DNA from: Lewinellaceae bacterium
GTDB taxonomy: Bacteria > Bacteroidota > Bacteroidia > Chitinophagales > Saprospiraceae
DNA: 64,000 nt
Direction: 5' to 3'
Assembly: GCA_020636155.1 (NCBI GenBank)
Contig: JACJYM010000001.1
Span: forward strand, 62,001 to 126,000
The notes beneath the pieces were generated by a model. That model had not been told where the DNA came from and made no database searches. It was given only the letters and a program-made list of their open reading frames with translations. The position numbers and the translations under genes were made by a program. Positions 26,107 through 34,454 of this stretch are shown piece by piece; positions within the stretch are counted from its first letter, which is position 1, and every line of letters begins with the position of its first letter.

Positions 26107-26835
26107 TTATCTAAATATTCCGTGTCTAGCCATCATTTCAACCAATCCAATAGAAGAATCTTCCATTTTATTGACTATGCTGTCAATTTTTGAAACGATA
26201 TAATTGTAGAATATTTGAAGAATAATCGCAACTATCAAACCAAATACGGTAGTCAATAATGCCACTTTGATACCCCCAGCCACAACTGAAGGAGACAAAT
26301 CCCCTACTGCTTCTATTTTATCAAAGGCAATGATCATACCGATTACCGTACCCAAGAATCCAAGCATTGGTGCGATGGCGATAAATAATGAAATCCAAAC
26401 GAGACCTTTTTCTAAAAGACCCATCTGTACTGCTCCATAACTTACGATTGCTTTTTCAACTGCATCTGGGCCATTTCCTGCTGCTCTTAATCCTTCATAC
26501 ATTACGTCCGCAGCTGGGCCAGGAGTAGATTTACAAACTTCCATAGCTCCCTCTACATCCCCTGCACTCAACCTGTCATCAACTTCTGATAATAGTTTAT
26601 CAGTATTGGTAGTGGCGAGGTTTAAAGTAATGATACGTTCAATACAAAATGCTAGACCTAATATTAAACAAATTAATACAAGGCTCATGAATTTCCAATC
26701 CCCTTGAATAAAATATTGCTTTAAAAGTTGGAATCCCTGTGGACTTGTTTTTTCTGCTTCTTGCGCAAAAGATTCTACAGCTCCTGTAAATGAAGCTACA
26801 CTAAACACTGCAATGAAAAATAGAAATTTTCGCAT
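26107..26835 (-). CDS. exbB: MotA/TolQ/ExbB proton channel family protein
   Basis: A 242-residue inner-membrane protein with an N-terminal signal-like hydrophobic segment (1-24), a helix at about 50-70, a cytoplasmic loop, and the channel helices WISLFIAIAPMLGFLGTVIGMI and VALLTTVFGLIVAIILQIFYN (about 145-215), which carry the family's GFLGTVIGM signature. With the two ExbD proteins it uses the proton gradient to drive TonB-dependent uptake. It is the first gene of a four-gene operon. Confidence 0.95.
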   Translation of the reverse strand: MRKFLFFIAVFSVASFTGAVESFAQEAEKTSPQGFQLLKQYFIQGDWKFMSLVLICLILGLAFCIERIITLNLATTNTDKLLSEVDDRLSAGDVEGAMEVCKSTPGPAADVMYEGLRAAGNGPDAVEKAIVSYGAVQMGLLEKGLVWISLFIAIAPMLGFLGTVIGMIIAFDKIEAVGDLSPSVVAGGIKVALLTTVFGLIVAIILQIFYNYIVSKIDSIVNKMEDSSIGLVEMMARHGIFR

Positions 26836-26938
26836 GGTTTGATTGTTTTACTATTTAATAATTTTATTAATTAATTTATTTTGACTGCTAAAAATAGGAA
26901 TAAACTTCTAACTACAAAAAAATAAAGATTTTTTTTTG

Positions 26939-27026
26939 CGGAGAGTGAGGGATTCGAACCCTCGATACCCTTTTGGAGTATACATACTTTCCAGGCATGC
27001 TCCTTCGACCACTCGGACAACTCTCC
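26939..27026 (-). tRNA. tRNA-Ser(GGA)
   Basis: An 88-nt cloverleaf on the minus strand. The acceptor stem GGAGAGT pairs with ACTCTCC, the discriminator is G, and CCA is not encoded. The anticodon loop CTGGAAA gives anticodon GGA. There is a long variable arm (TATACTCCAAAAGGGTAT), as in class II tRNAs, and a T arm GAGGGTTCGAATCCCTC. Confidence 0.97.
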
Positions 27027-27111
27027 TCGAATCACAAATTTGAAACTTTTTTTTCATTAAACTCAACTTATATGTTAATAATTTATGAAATTGTCCGGCA
27101 AGTCAACTGTT

Positions 27112-27900
27112 TTAAGATTCATACTCTTCTGAAAATGGTGTGTCAAAAATCTTTTTCACATTACTCATCGTAATATTTGATAAATAATCTTTGGTTAAAT
27201 TCAATTCTGAGCAAAGAAAATTCACAATATATTCTATGTATGAGGGTTCATTTCTCTTTCCCCTCTTTGGCACAGGTGGTAAGTATGGGGCATCAGTTTC
27301 TAAAACGACTTTGTCAATTCCTACTTTTCTCAATACATGAATCAATTCACTGTTTTTATAAGTTACCACACCGCCTATCCCAATATAAAATCCCGCATCC
27401 ATGATTTTTGATGCCTGAGATTCGTCACCCGTGAAGCAATGAAAAATGCCCGACAAATTTCCGTTTTGACTATTTTCTATCATCTCAATTGTGATATCTA
27501 ATGACTCTCTGCTATGAATAATTACAGGAAGATTCGTGTCCCTTGCCCAGTCAATTTGATACTGAAATGCTTTTTTTTGTTCTTCAAAATATTTTTTCTC
27601 CCAGTAAAGGTCAATACCTACTTCTCCTATTCCTACATAACTAGATTCCTTGAAAATCCTTTGTATTTCTTTCAATACGGACTGATAATCAGGTTCGACG
27701 CTGCAAGGGTGGAGCCCCATCATGCAATGACAATTAGGATATCTCGCATTCACATCATTCATTAAAGAGATGGTGGATAAATCGACATTAGGCATGAATA
27801 TCTCGAGAATATTTGCATCTTTGGCTCGGCTAATAATGTCATCGAGATCATTTTTAAATTCCTCAGAATAAATATGTGCATGTGTATCTACAAAAATCAT
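27112..27900 (-). CDS. TatD family metal-dependent hydrolase
   Basis: A 262-residue TIM-barrel hydrolase; characterised TatD proteins are 3'-5' exonucleases or DNases. Metal-binding positions visible are DTHAHI (His7/His9), GEVGIDLYW (Glu near 94), VIIHSRES, FHCFTGD and LETDAPYLPP (Asp near 206). Length and motif order are normal. It is divergent from the RNase H gene with only 13 bp between the start codons, so the promoters must lie in or across the coding ends. Confidence 0.93.
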   Translation of the reverse strand: MIFVDTHAHIYSEEFKNDLDDIISRAKDANILEIFMPNVDLSTISLMNDVNARYPNCHCMMGLHPCSVEPDYQSVLKEIQRIFKESSYVGIGEVGIDLYWEKKYFEEQKKAFQYQIDWARDTNLPVIIHSRESLDITIEMIENSQNGNLSGIFHCFTGDESQASKIMDAGFYIGIGGVVTYKNSELIHVLRKVGIDKVVLETDAPYLPPVPKRGKRNEPSYIEYIVNFLCSELNLTKDYLSNITMSNVKKIFDTPFSEEYES

Positions 27901-27913
27901 TTTTTAAAATTTT

Positions 27914-28552
27914 ATGGCAAAGAAAAAAAAGTATTACGTAGTTTGGAAAGGATTAAAGCCCGGAATCTACGAAACATGGGAAGAAACCAAATTACAAATA
28001 CTTAACTACGAGGGAGCAAAGTACAAATCTTTTGAAAATTTAAATGAAGCCGAAATTGCTTTTTCTAGAAATTACACGGAATACATTACAACCAATTCAA
28101 CATTAAAAAAAGAAAATAAAAACCTTTCGAAACCAGAAAGGGAAATGCTCGAAAACTCAATATCAGTTGATGCCGCTTGCGCCGGAAATCCCGGAATAAT
28201 GGAATACCGAGGGGTCATTACAGCATCAGGGAAGGAAATTTTCAGACAAGGACCATATCGAGATGGAACCAATAATATAGGTGAATTTCTAGCTCTAGTA
28301 CATGCCTTAGCTCTTTTGGCCAAAAAAGATGACTCAAAAACTATCATTTTTACGGATTCTCAAACAGCCATGAGCTGGGTAAAAAATAAAAAAGTTAAAT
28401 CCACATTAGTTCAGAATGAAAACAACAAAATATTATTCGAATTGATGGATCGAGCATTAACTTGGCTTCATAATAACCCCATAAAAAACAAGATAATAAA
28501 ATGGGAAACGGATATTTGGGGAGAAATACCCGCAGATTTTGGAAGGAAATAA
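27914..28552 (+). CDS. Ribonuclease H with N-terminal viroplasmin domain
   Basis: A 212-residue enzyme that cuts RNA in RNA-DNA hybrids. Residues 1-55 (KKKKYYVVWKGLKPGIYETW to AEIAFSRNY) are the viroplasmin/hybrid-binding domain. The RNase HI domain (about 75-210) shows SVDAACAGNPG (Asp), NIGEFLALVHALAL (Glu), IFTDSQTAMSWVKNKK (Asp) and the C-terminal ADFGRK (Asp), so all four acidic metal ligands are present. It is convergent with def. Confidence 0.94.
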   Translation: MAKKKKYYVVWKGLKPGIYETWEETKLQILNYEGAKYKSFENLNEAEIAFSRNYTEYITTNSTLKKENKNLSKPEREMLENSISVDAACAGNPGIMEYRGVITASGKEIFRQGPYRDGTNNIGEFLALVHALALLAKKDDSKTIIFTDSQTAMSWVKNKKVKSTLVQNENNKILFELMDRALTWLHNNPIKNKIIKWETDIWGEIPADFGRK

Positions 28553-28553
28553 A

Positions 28554-29102
28554 CTATGCAAATCTCATTCTATAATCTGCATTCACCTTGCCAGCTTTTA
28601 TCAGACTCAACTTTTTCTTTAACAGCTTTTTCTTAAGTGGTTTTAATCTATCTACGAATAAAATCCCCTCAATGTGGTCATATTCATGTTGAATCACACG
28701 GGCATCGAAACCATCAAAAATTTCCGTGTACTCATTAAAATCAGTATCCAAATACTTAATTTTCACTCTTTCAGGTCTCGTCACATCCGCTCTAATATGT
28801 GGAATAGACAAGCATCCTTCTTCATAGGTATAATCCTCACCGGTTTCTTCTATGACGGTAGGGTTAATAAATACTTTTTTAATCCCTGATTTTTGGTCAT
28901 CCTTTGAAATCTGTTCCGTATCCACAATAAATAACCTAATGTTTTGACCTATTTGTGGTGCCGCTAAGCCTACCCCTTCTGCATGATACATGGTCTCCCA
29001 CATATTGTCTATCAGCTCAGCTAATCCCTCTAACGAACTCTCAATCTCTTGTGTTTTGGCCCTTAGAATGTCGGTTCCGTAAGCATATACTGGCAATATC
29101 AT
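28554..29102 (-). CDS. def: Peptide deformylase
   Basis: A 182-residue metalloenzyme that removes formyl from nascent proteins. The three family motifs are EGVGLAAPQIGQ (about 42-53), EEGCLSIP (Cys ligand, about 104) and IQHEYDHIEGILF (both His ligands and Glu, about 146). Its stop lies 1 nt after the stop of the convergent RNase H gene. It starts 13 nt downstream of the ruvX stop, so ruvX-def form an operon. Confidence 0.97.
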   Translation of the reverse strand: MILPVYAYGTDILRAKTQEIESSLEGLAELIDNMWETMYHAEGVGLAAPQIGQNIRLFIVDTEQISKDDQKSGIKKVFINPTVIEETGEDYTYEEGCLSIPHIRADVTRPERVKIKYLDTDFNEYTEIFDGFDARVIQHEYDHIEGILFVDRLKPLKKKLLKKKLSLIKAGKVNADYRMRFA

Positions 29103-29115
29103 TAAAACTAATTTT

Positions 29116-29526
29116 TTAAATGTGGTTTAAATATTTTTGCAAAAGTATGATAGCACTTACTTTATCAACCAGAGCCTTATCCTGTCTTTTCTTTTTGGTA
29201 TAAGCGCTATTCATAATAATTTCTTTGGCCTGTTGAGAAGAAAATGATTCATCTATAAAATCAATAATAACATTTGGAAATTTTTGTTTAATCTTTTCAG
29301 AGAAACTGGTGATTTCCTTAGCTACATAGGTTGGATTGCCATCAGCATGGGTGGGCCACCCAAAAACAATTTTTTCAACATCGTTGACACTTAGGTAATT
29401 TTCTATTTCTTGAAATAGGTTTTTAGTATCTACTGTGGTCAAACCCGTGACAATAATTTGAAGGGGATCCGTTACAGAAATACCGCTTCTTTTGCCCCCA
29501 TAATCAATACCCATAATTCTTCCCAT
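29116..29526 (-). CDS. ruvX: Holliday junction resolvase RuvX/YqgF
   Basis: A 136-residue RNase H-fold nuclease, with roles known in 16S rRNA processing and junction resolution. The N-terminus shows IMGIDYGGKRSGISVTDPLQ with the catalytic Asp, then KIVFGWPTHADGNPT and the C-terminal FIDESFSSQQAKE (Glu) and DKVSAIILLQKYL. It lies 13 nt upstream of def. Confidence 0.94.
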   Translation of the reverse strand: MGRIMGIDYGGKRSGISVTDPLQIIVTGLTTVDTKNLFQEIENYLSVNDVEKIVFGWPTHADGNPTYVAKEITSFSEKIKQKFPNVIIDFIDESFSSQQAKEIIMNSAYTKKKRQDKALVDKVSAIILLQKYLNHI

Positions 29527-29598
29527 GGCTCAAAGTTAAATTTTAATGGACAGAATAGAAGTAAATAATCTTTTAATTAAATGCATAAAATGAGAAAA

Positions 29599-29621
29599 GC
29601 CCCATGCAATTAAGCATGGGG
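29599..29621 (-). terminator. Terminator of the 29669-34042 gene
   Basis: CCCCATGC (29600-29607), a 6-nt loop, then GCATGGGG (29614-29621). On the minus strand the hairpin continues into CTTTTCTCATTTT. It lies 47 nt past the stop of the large T9SS gene. Confidence 0.85.
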
Positions 29622-29668
29622 ACTCATCCCAAAAACAGTAAATACTATTTAATTTCGATCTAATCGAA

Positions 29669-32600
29669 TTATCTTACAACTACCATCTTCTTAGTTGCAA
29701 TGAATGTTCCAGCTTCCATTTTATAGTAATGGATACCAGCACTTGCAAACATATCAGAAGATATTGTTATGGTGTTCAAGCCTTTAGAATAATCTCCTTC
29801 GATTGTTCTAATTACTTTACCTTGAACATCAAATATTTCCATTTTCACGTGATCAGCTTGTGGTAATTCGAACTCAATGTTAGTACTATTTGCAAATGGG
29901 TTTGGTGTGTTTTGATACAATACATATCCTGCAGCTGCTTGTGCAGAATTAACTGTAAGATTAACATTCATCACCTCATCTGCAAGGTTGTATGCCTCAG
30001 CTGACAATTCTTTACCATTGATAGCAATCGCATTACTCAAGTTTCCGCTATTCTTAGCAACAAACTCAAGATTGATAATATTATTATCATTTAAGTTGAT
30101 ACCTTGTACATCATTGAAACTTACTGCGATCATACCTTCGCTGATTTTGCTTAATCCGATATTACTTTCGTTTAATCCGATTGCGCTTTCACCTATTCCA
30201 TTGAAAGACAATAATTCAGGATCAAAACTCAACGTAAACTGGAATCCGCTTACTATCATATTTTCGTTGCTATTGATTTCAACAGTTACCACCTGACCTT
30301 TGTCAAATGATTTATCGCTTGTTGTCAATTGCATTACTTGTGAACCTCGGTTTTCACTATTTGCATTTCTGCTTAGCTCAGTTGTCTCAGCATTAAGATT
30401 GACATCCCCAACTTTTATCGCTACAAAATCAATTTTCATATCAGCACTAAGCTGATCAATCACATATGTCTCTGGGAAGGCCTCTCCTAATGGTTGATTA
30501 GCATTGATAAATTCATAGTTTTTATCAACAAATCTCCAAGAAGTGTTATTAGCAAATTCAGGTAAGATACCTAAAATCACTTTTCTTAACTCTGAGAGGT
30601 CAGATGCCGTAACTTTTTCATCCTTATTTACATCCGCAGCAATAATTTTATACGGCGAATTTAAATTCTGCAAATTCAATATATGTCTTTGAATCAATAC
30701 TAAGTCAAGTGTTGATACACCATTCTTATAGTCATAATCCTTAGCTGGAATTACTTCATAAGCTCCACCTAATGGCATGTCTAAGAATGCATAGTTACCT
30801 GATTCGTCAGAATAATCTGGCTCCAAATTAGAATTATCAAGAGTCACTTCTACTGTTTCTACATCTCTTGAATCTTCTGTAGCGAGATTTCCGGTAACTC
30901 CCACTCTTTCCACAGTTTGATTACTACAAGCGTGGTTGTTATCCTGAATACTTACATACGTATTACAAAATGCTTGAATCAATTGACCTTCTGGTGTCAC
31001 AATTGAAGAATATATTGTTACATCAGCATTTCCTAAGTCAGCACAAGTAAATACATGATTCTTTTCAGTAGTATCAGCTGAGAAAGACAATATCACTCTG
31101 TAACCACAAGGGTGTGAACTACCATTATCGAAGTCTGATGCCCATAATTCAACCATTCCATCATCTATGGTACCGTCATTGTCAGTATCTACTGGCATGA
31201 GGTCAACGGCCAATCCGTTAAGACAATAAGGTGTTGGTGCTTTACAGTTAATCACACTGAATAATTGTTCGCATGAAGTTGCATTACCGCATTTATCTTC
31301 AAATGTCCAAACTATTCTATGAGTTCCGATAGGATATGTTCCACTTGCTACTGCAGTGTTAGATGTACCGCTTTTTGAGAGACCAGATTCGAAAGAGCCG
31401 TCATTGTTTAAATCTATTTTTGCATACCATTTTAAAGTGGTAGTACAATCATCTGTGGCTGTCGCTGTAAGTTCAATGTAACCATCAGCACAAGCTGAAT
31501 CATAAGTACATACTGACTTAGGATCACAGTTGCTTGTAATGGTAGGTTTCACTGTGTTGTGAACTTTGATAATCTGTGTATGAGTCCATACAGGATAATT
31601 TACGCCACCTCCAGGAAGTTCAACAAATTGACACCAGTCAATAACTTCCCACTTTCTTACAATTTTAAAACAAGCTTCACCATTTGAGTTGTTAAAAGTA
31701 AACACTTGATCATCGTAGTCTGCTCCTACAAGGTCACAAGCACCTTCATTAAACTGTGGATAACCAGTCTCAGATGGCAAATAATCCACTGAACTTGGGT
31801 CATCACAACCTTCCATAGTGATATCAGCCGGCCATAAAATATCATTATTATATTCATTAAATGGATGACTATTGACAAAAGTGATAGTTTGCTCACAAGT
31901 AGCAACACGTCCACCTGCGTCAGTAGCAGTAAATGTTCTCGTAATGTATCCAAGATTACACTGATTCAAATGATATTCAGCTTCCTCTTCCATTGTTACT
32001 GAACAATTATCATACGCAACTGCGTCACCAAAAAAGTCAGCCAAATTATCTTCATCATAAGTAAAATCACACTCAACTATCATGTCTGCTGGACAAGTAA
32101 TAGCAGGAGGTAATTTATCTTGCACTTCTGCATTTACCATACATTCGTTGTAATTACCAGCAGCATCAATAACTCTGAATACAACAACCTGATTTTCTCC
32201 TATATCAGCACAACAGAATTTAGTAAATTCACTGTAACTGCATACATTAGAAACTTCAACTACGTATCTCATTTCTTCAGTATATGGAACATCATTCCAC
32301 TTTCCAGAAGGCATGACCTCACCAGCGTTCTCAATGCCACCTACATTATTAGGTTCACCACTATTCCAGTTAGAATAAGTTACAGGTGTACCATCAACCC
32401 ATGCAAAAGTCGTAGGAGAAGTTCTTTCCAAACCTATATAGTAAGCCTCATCATCCTCCAATTGCTCTCTAACTAGTGGATTTAACCATGCAAATTCTGA
32501 TGCAGAACTTGTTACAGCCATTGAACCACCAAGTGCAACTGAATACTTTTTAGCTAATTTAAAATTAGATTTCCAATTAGATAAGTAGTAATAATGTCCA

Positions 32601-34042
32601 TTTCTTTCTCCCAAATAGGTATATCCGGTAAAGATTGGTCTATGACATTCGCAATTATTATTATTCATTCTTCTTACGAGCATTCTATCCAATTGACATT
32701 CGTCAGTACTACCATCGTCAAAAACCGTAGCATTGACCCATGCATTACCATCAGAAGTCAAGCCAATAGTTGTATTTTGGTCACAAACAGCTACTGGAGG
32801 AGTTTTATCAGCAACAGTAACCGTCATAGTACATGTACTAGAATTGTGACAAGCATCATACGCAGTGTATGTTACTGTGTGAATACCAACAGGCAATTCA
32901 GCCAAACCACCATTTGCATCGATGAAACCACCAGGATAAGTAACCGTTACATGATTTTCCGTTGAACAATTGTCTGAAACTGTAGCTGCAGGCAAATAAA
33001 ATACTGCAGAACATTCATGTAAAGTAGTGGATACTTCCATGTCCGCAGGACAAGTTACATTAGGCCCTTCACTGTCCACGATTTCTATCATTTGAACAAA
33101 TGAAAACATTCTCTGAGGATCAGAACAAGACCACTCAGTAATTTTCCATGTTCTCATGATTTTAGTGGTGCATCCAATTGGAGGCAATACTAAATCTGTA
33201 TATGTAGTCGCTACATTACAGTCGATTAAGACATCTGGAAAAAGTGGAATTTGAATACTACCATCTAAAATATATGGATAGCCAGTTCCACCAATTGCAG
33301 TTGATACAGGTGCAGGATGACCATTTGCATCAGTAGGGTAATCGTCATCACACTCTAAATTTGTATCATCTAACAATAAATAATTCGAAGGTTTATGTAT
33401 ATAAGAAGCATTGGGAATTCTCACTACGTCAAATGTAATTGTACATTCGTCAGAAACATTTCCAGAAGCATCCTCTGCAACATAAGTCCTTGTAACTTGC
33501 TTTAATACCTCTTCAGAAAATCCACTATTACAATCATTGATTGTAACTTGCTCATCAACCAAAATTACGTTTACATCACCATCACAATTATCTGTGGCAG
33601 TAGGTAAATAATTTTCCAGTTGAAAGCATAGGAATGGATCAGTCGGAGATACACATTCAATCAGAGGAGCAATTTTGTCCTCAATACTTAAAGTTGACCA
33701 ACAAGAGTTACCAGAGTTTGTATCTGTAACCTTAGCAGTCAAGTTCTTTCCAATGTAATAGGAAGTAACAATCGGGGAAGTTGGGATTGGTGTTCCATTG
33801 TAAGAAACCTCTACAACGTAAGCACCACCAGGACAAGTTGTCAATTGTCCATTAAGTAACATATCCGCAGTAATTTCTGCTTCACATGTTGTAGCGTCTA
33901 GTGACACTTGAACGTTTCCATTACACCCTAAAGAACACTGTGCATTCAATTGAGATTGGAAACTTAAAAAAATGAATGTTAGGCATGCCGTTAACCACAC
34001 TGAGCCTAACCTCTTGTAAAACGTAAAATTCGTTTTCATCAT
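29669..34042 (-). CDS. Giant T9SS cargo with C-type lectin, dockerin and cohesin-like domains
   Basis: A 1457-residue secreted protein. A signal peptide (ending LNAQ) precedes HYR/Ig-like repeats in which Cys-rich motifs such as DKIAPLIECVSP and DKLPPAITCPADM recur. A C-type lectin domain lies at about 484-596 (WNSGEPNNVGGIENAGEVMP, with EPN as in mannose-type calcium sites). At about 1104-1160 is a dockerin (NGVSTLDLVLIQRHIL, then ADVNKDEKVTASDL). A cohesin-like beta domain follows (about 1240-1360), then a T9SS type A sorting domain (about 1380-1457). The MM start at 34042 was preferred to a frame opening 19 codons upstream because it gives a normal signal peptide. Probable role: surface adhesion to glycans. 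Confidence 0.88.
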   Translation of the reverse strand: MMKTNFTFYKRLGSVWLTACLTFIFLSFQSQLNAQCSLGCNGNVQVSLDATTCEAEITADMLLNGQLTTCPGGAYVVEVSYNGTPIPTSPIVTSYYIGKNLTAKVTDTNSGNSCWSTLSIEDKIAPLIECVSPTDPFLCFQLENYLPTATDNCDGDVNVILVDEQVTINDCNSGFSEEVLKQVTRTYVAEDASGNVSDECTITFDVVRIPNASYIHKPSNYLLLDDTNLECDDDYPTDANGHPAPVSTAIGGTGYPYILDGSIQIPLFPDVLIDCNVATTYTDLVLPPIGCTTKIMRTWKITEWSCSDPQRMFSFVQMIEIVDSEGPNVTCPADMEVSTTLHECSAVFYLPAATVSDNCSTENHVTVTYPGGFIDANGGLAELPVGIHTVTYTAYDACHNSSTCTMTVTVADKTPPVAVCDQNTTIGLTSDGNAWVNATVFDDGSTDECQLDRMLVRRMNNNNCECHRPIFTGYTYLGERNGHYYYLSNWKSNFKLAKKYSVALGGSMAVTSSASEFAWLNPLVREQLEDDEAYYIGLERTSPTTFAWVDGTPVTYSNWNSGEPNNVGGIENAGEVMPSGKWNDVPYTEEMRYVVEVSNVCSYSEFTKFCCADIGENQVVVFRVIDAAGNYNECMVNAEVQDKLPPAITCPADMIVECDFTYDEDNLADFFGDAVAYDNCSVTMEEEAEYHLNQCNLGYITRTFTATDAGGRVATCEQTITFVNSHPFNEYNNDILWPADITMEGCDDPSSVDYLPSETGYPQFNEGACDLVGADYDDQVFTFNNSNGEACFKIVRKWEVIDWCQFVELPGGGVNYPVWTHTQIIKVHNTVKPTITSNCDPKSVCTYDSACADGYIELTATATDDCTTTLKWYAKIDLNNDGSFESGLSKSGTSNTAVASGTYPIGTHRIVWTFEDKCGNATSCEQLFSVINCKAPTPYCLNGLAVDLMPVDTDNDGTIDDGMVELWASDFDNGSSHPCGYRVILSFSADTTEKNHVFTCADLGNADVTIYSSIVTPEGQLIQAFCNTYVSIQDNNHACSNQTVERVGVTGNLATEDSRDVETVEVTLDNSNLEPDYSDESGNYAFLDMPLGGAYEVIPAKDYDYKNGVSTLDLVLIQRHILNLQNLNSPYKIIAADVNKDEKVTASDLSELRKVILGILPEFANNTSWRFVDKNYEFINANQPLGEAFPETYVIDQLSADMKIDFVAIKVGDVNLNAETTELSRNANSENRGSQVMQLTTSDKSFDKGQVVTVEINSNENMIVSGFQFTLSFDPELLSFNGIGESAIGLNESNIGLSKISEGMIAVSFNDVQGINLNDNNIINLEFVAKNSGNLSNAIAINGKELSAEAYNLADEVMNVNLTVNSAQAAAGYVLYQNTPNPFANSTNIEFELPQADHVKMEIFDVQGKVIRTIEGDYSKGLNTITISSDMFASAGIHYYKMEAGTFIATKKMVVVR

Positions 34043-34259
34043 GAGATCCAATTTTGAGTTAGTTAAAATATTATACTGTTTTGGGTAAGAAGAGAGCAAA
34101 TCAACTTATCCCCCCAATCGTCTTCACAACTGGTAATCTTTGGATCTAAATCATTCTTTATGTGGTTGGGAAGAAAAGTATTCCGAGCAAAAGAATATTT
34201 TCTAATTAGGTTCAATTATCAAATTGACATATTCCTATATCAATATCACAATTCTGGGA

Positions 34260-34267
34260 CAAATATA
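34260..34267 (-). promoter_or_regulatory. Candidate -7 box of the lectin/dockerin gene
   Basis: TATATTTG on the minus strand matches TAnnTTTG. No -33 TTG lies at the expected distance. It is about 218 nt upstream of the start codon. Confidence 0.45.
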
Positions 34268-34363
34268 GATTTATTTTAATATGTTATAATACCTTTTTTA
34301 TGGTATTTTTAATATATTGATATTTATTATTTATAAAACGCTTATATATAAGTTTTTGTAAAA

Positions 34364-34397
34364 TAAAAAGCCCCCCTCTAATTGCTTAGAGAGAGGC
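34364..34397 (-). terminator. Terminator of the 2020-residue T9SS gene
   Basis: On the minus strand GCCTCTCTCTAA, loop GCAA, TTAGAGGGGGGC, then TTTTTATTTT. The stem has two mismatched positions. It lies 57 nt past the stop codon. Confidence 0.83.
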
Positions 34398-34454
34398 CAT
34401 CCCAAAAACCGATTTAAGTTTAACTCAAATTTCTGAGTATATCTATGATCTTAA

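Larger units (their letters stand above)
34043..34454. other. AT-rich intergenic leader region
   Basis: This 410-bp gap holds the terminator of the 2020-residue gene (34364-34397) and a perfect minus-strand TATATTTG box (34267-34260). If the box is the promoter of the 29669-34042 gene, its transcript has an untranslated leader of about 210 nt. No gene is seen. Confidence 0.6.

Noticed and set aside
26939..27026. tRNA-Ser as an integration site for a mobile element
   Set aside because: No integrase gene, no duplicated 3' tRNA end and no foreign-looking block lies next to it.
32120..32965. Plus-strand open frames opposite the C-type lectin gene
   Set aside because: Antisense to a clear domain-containing gene; Ser/Thr/Ile-rich shadows without start signals.
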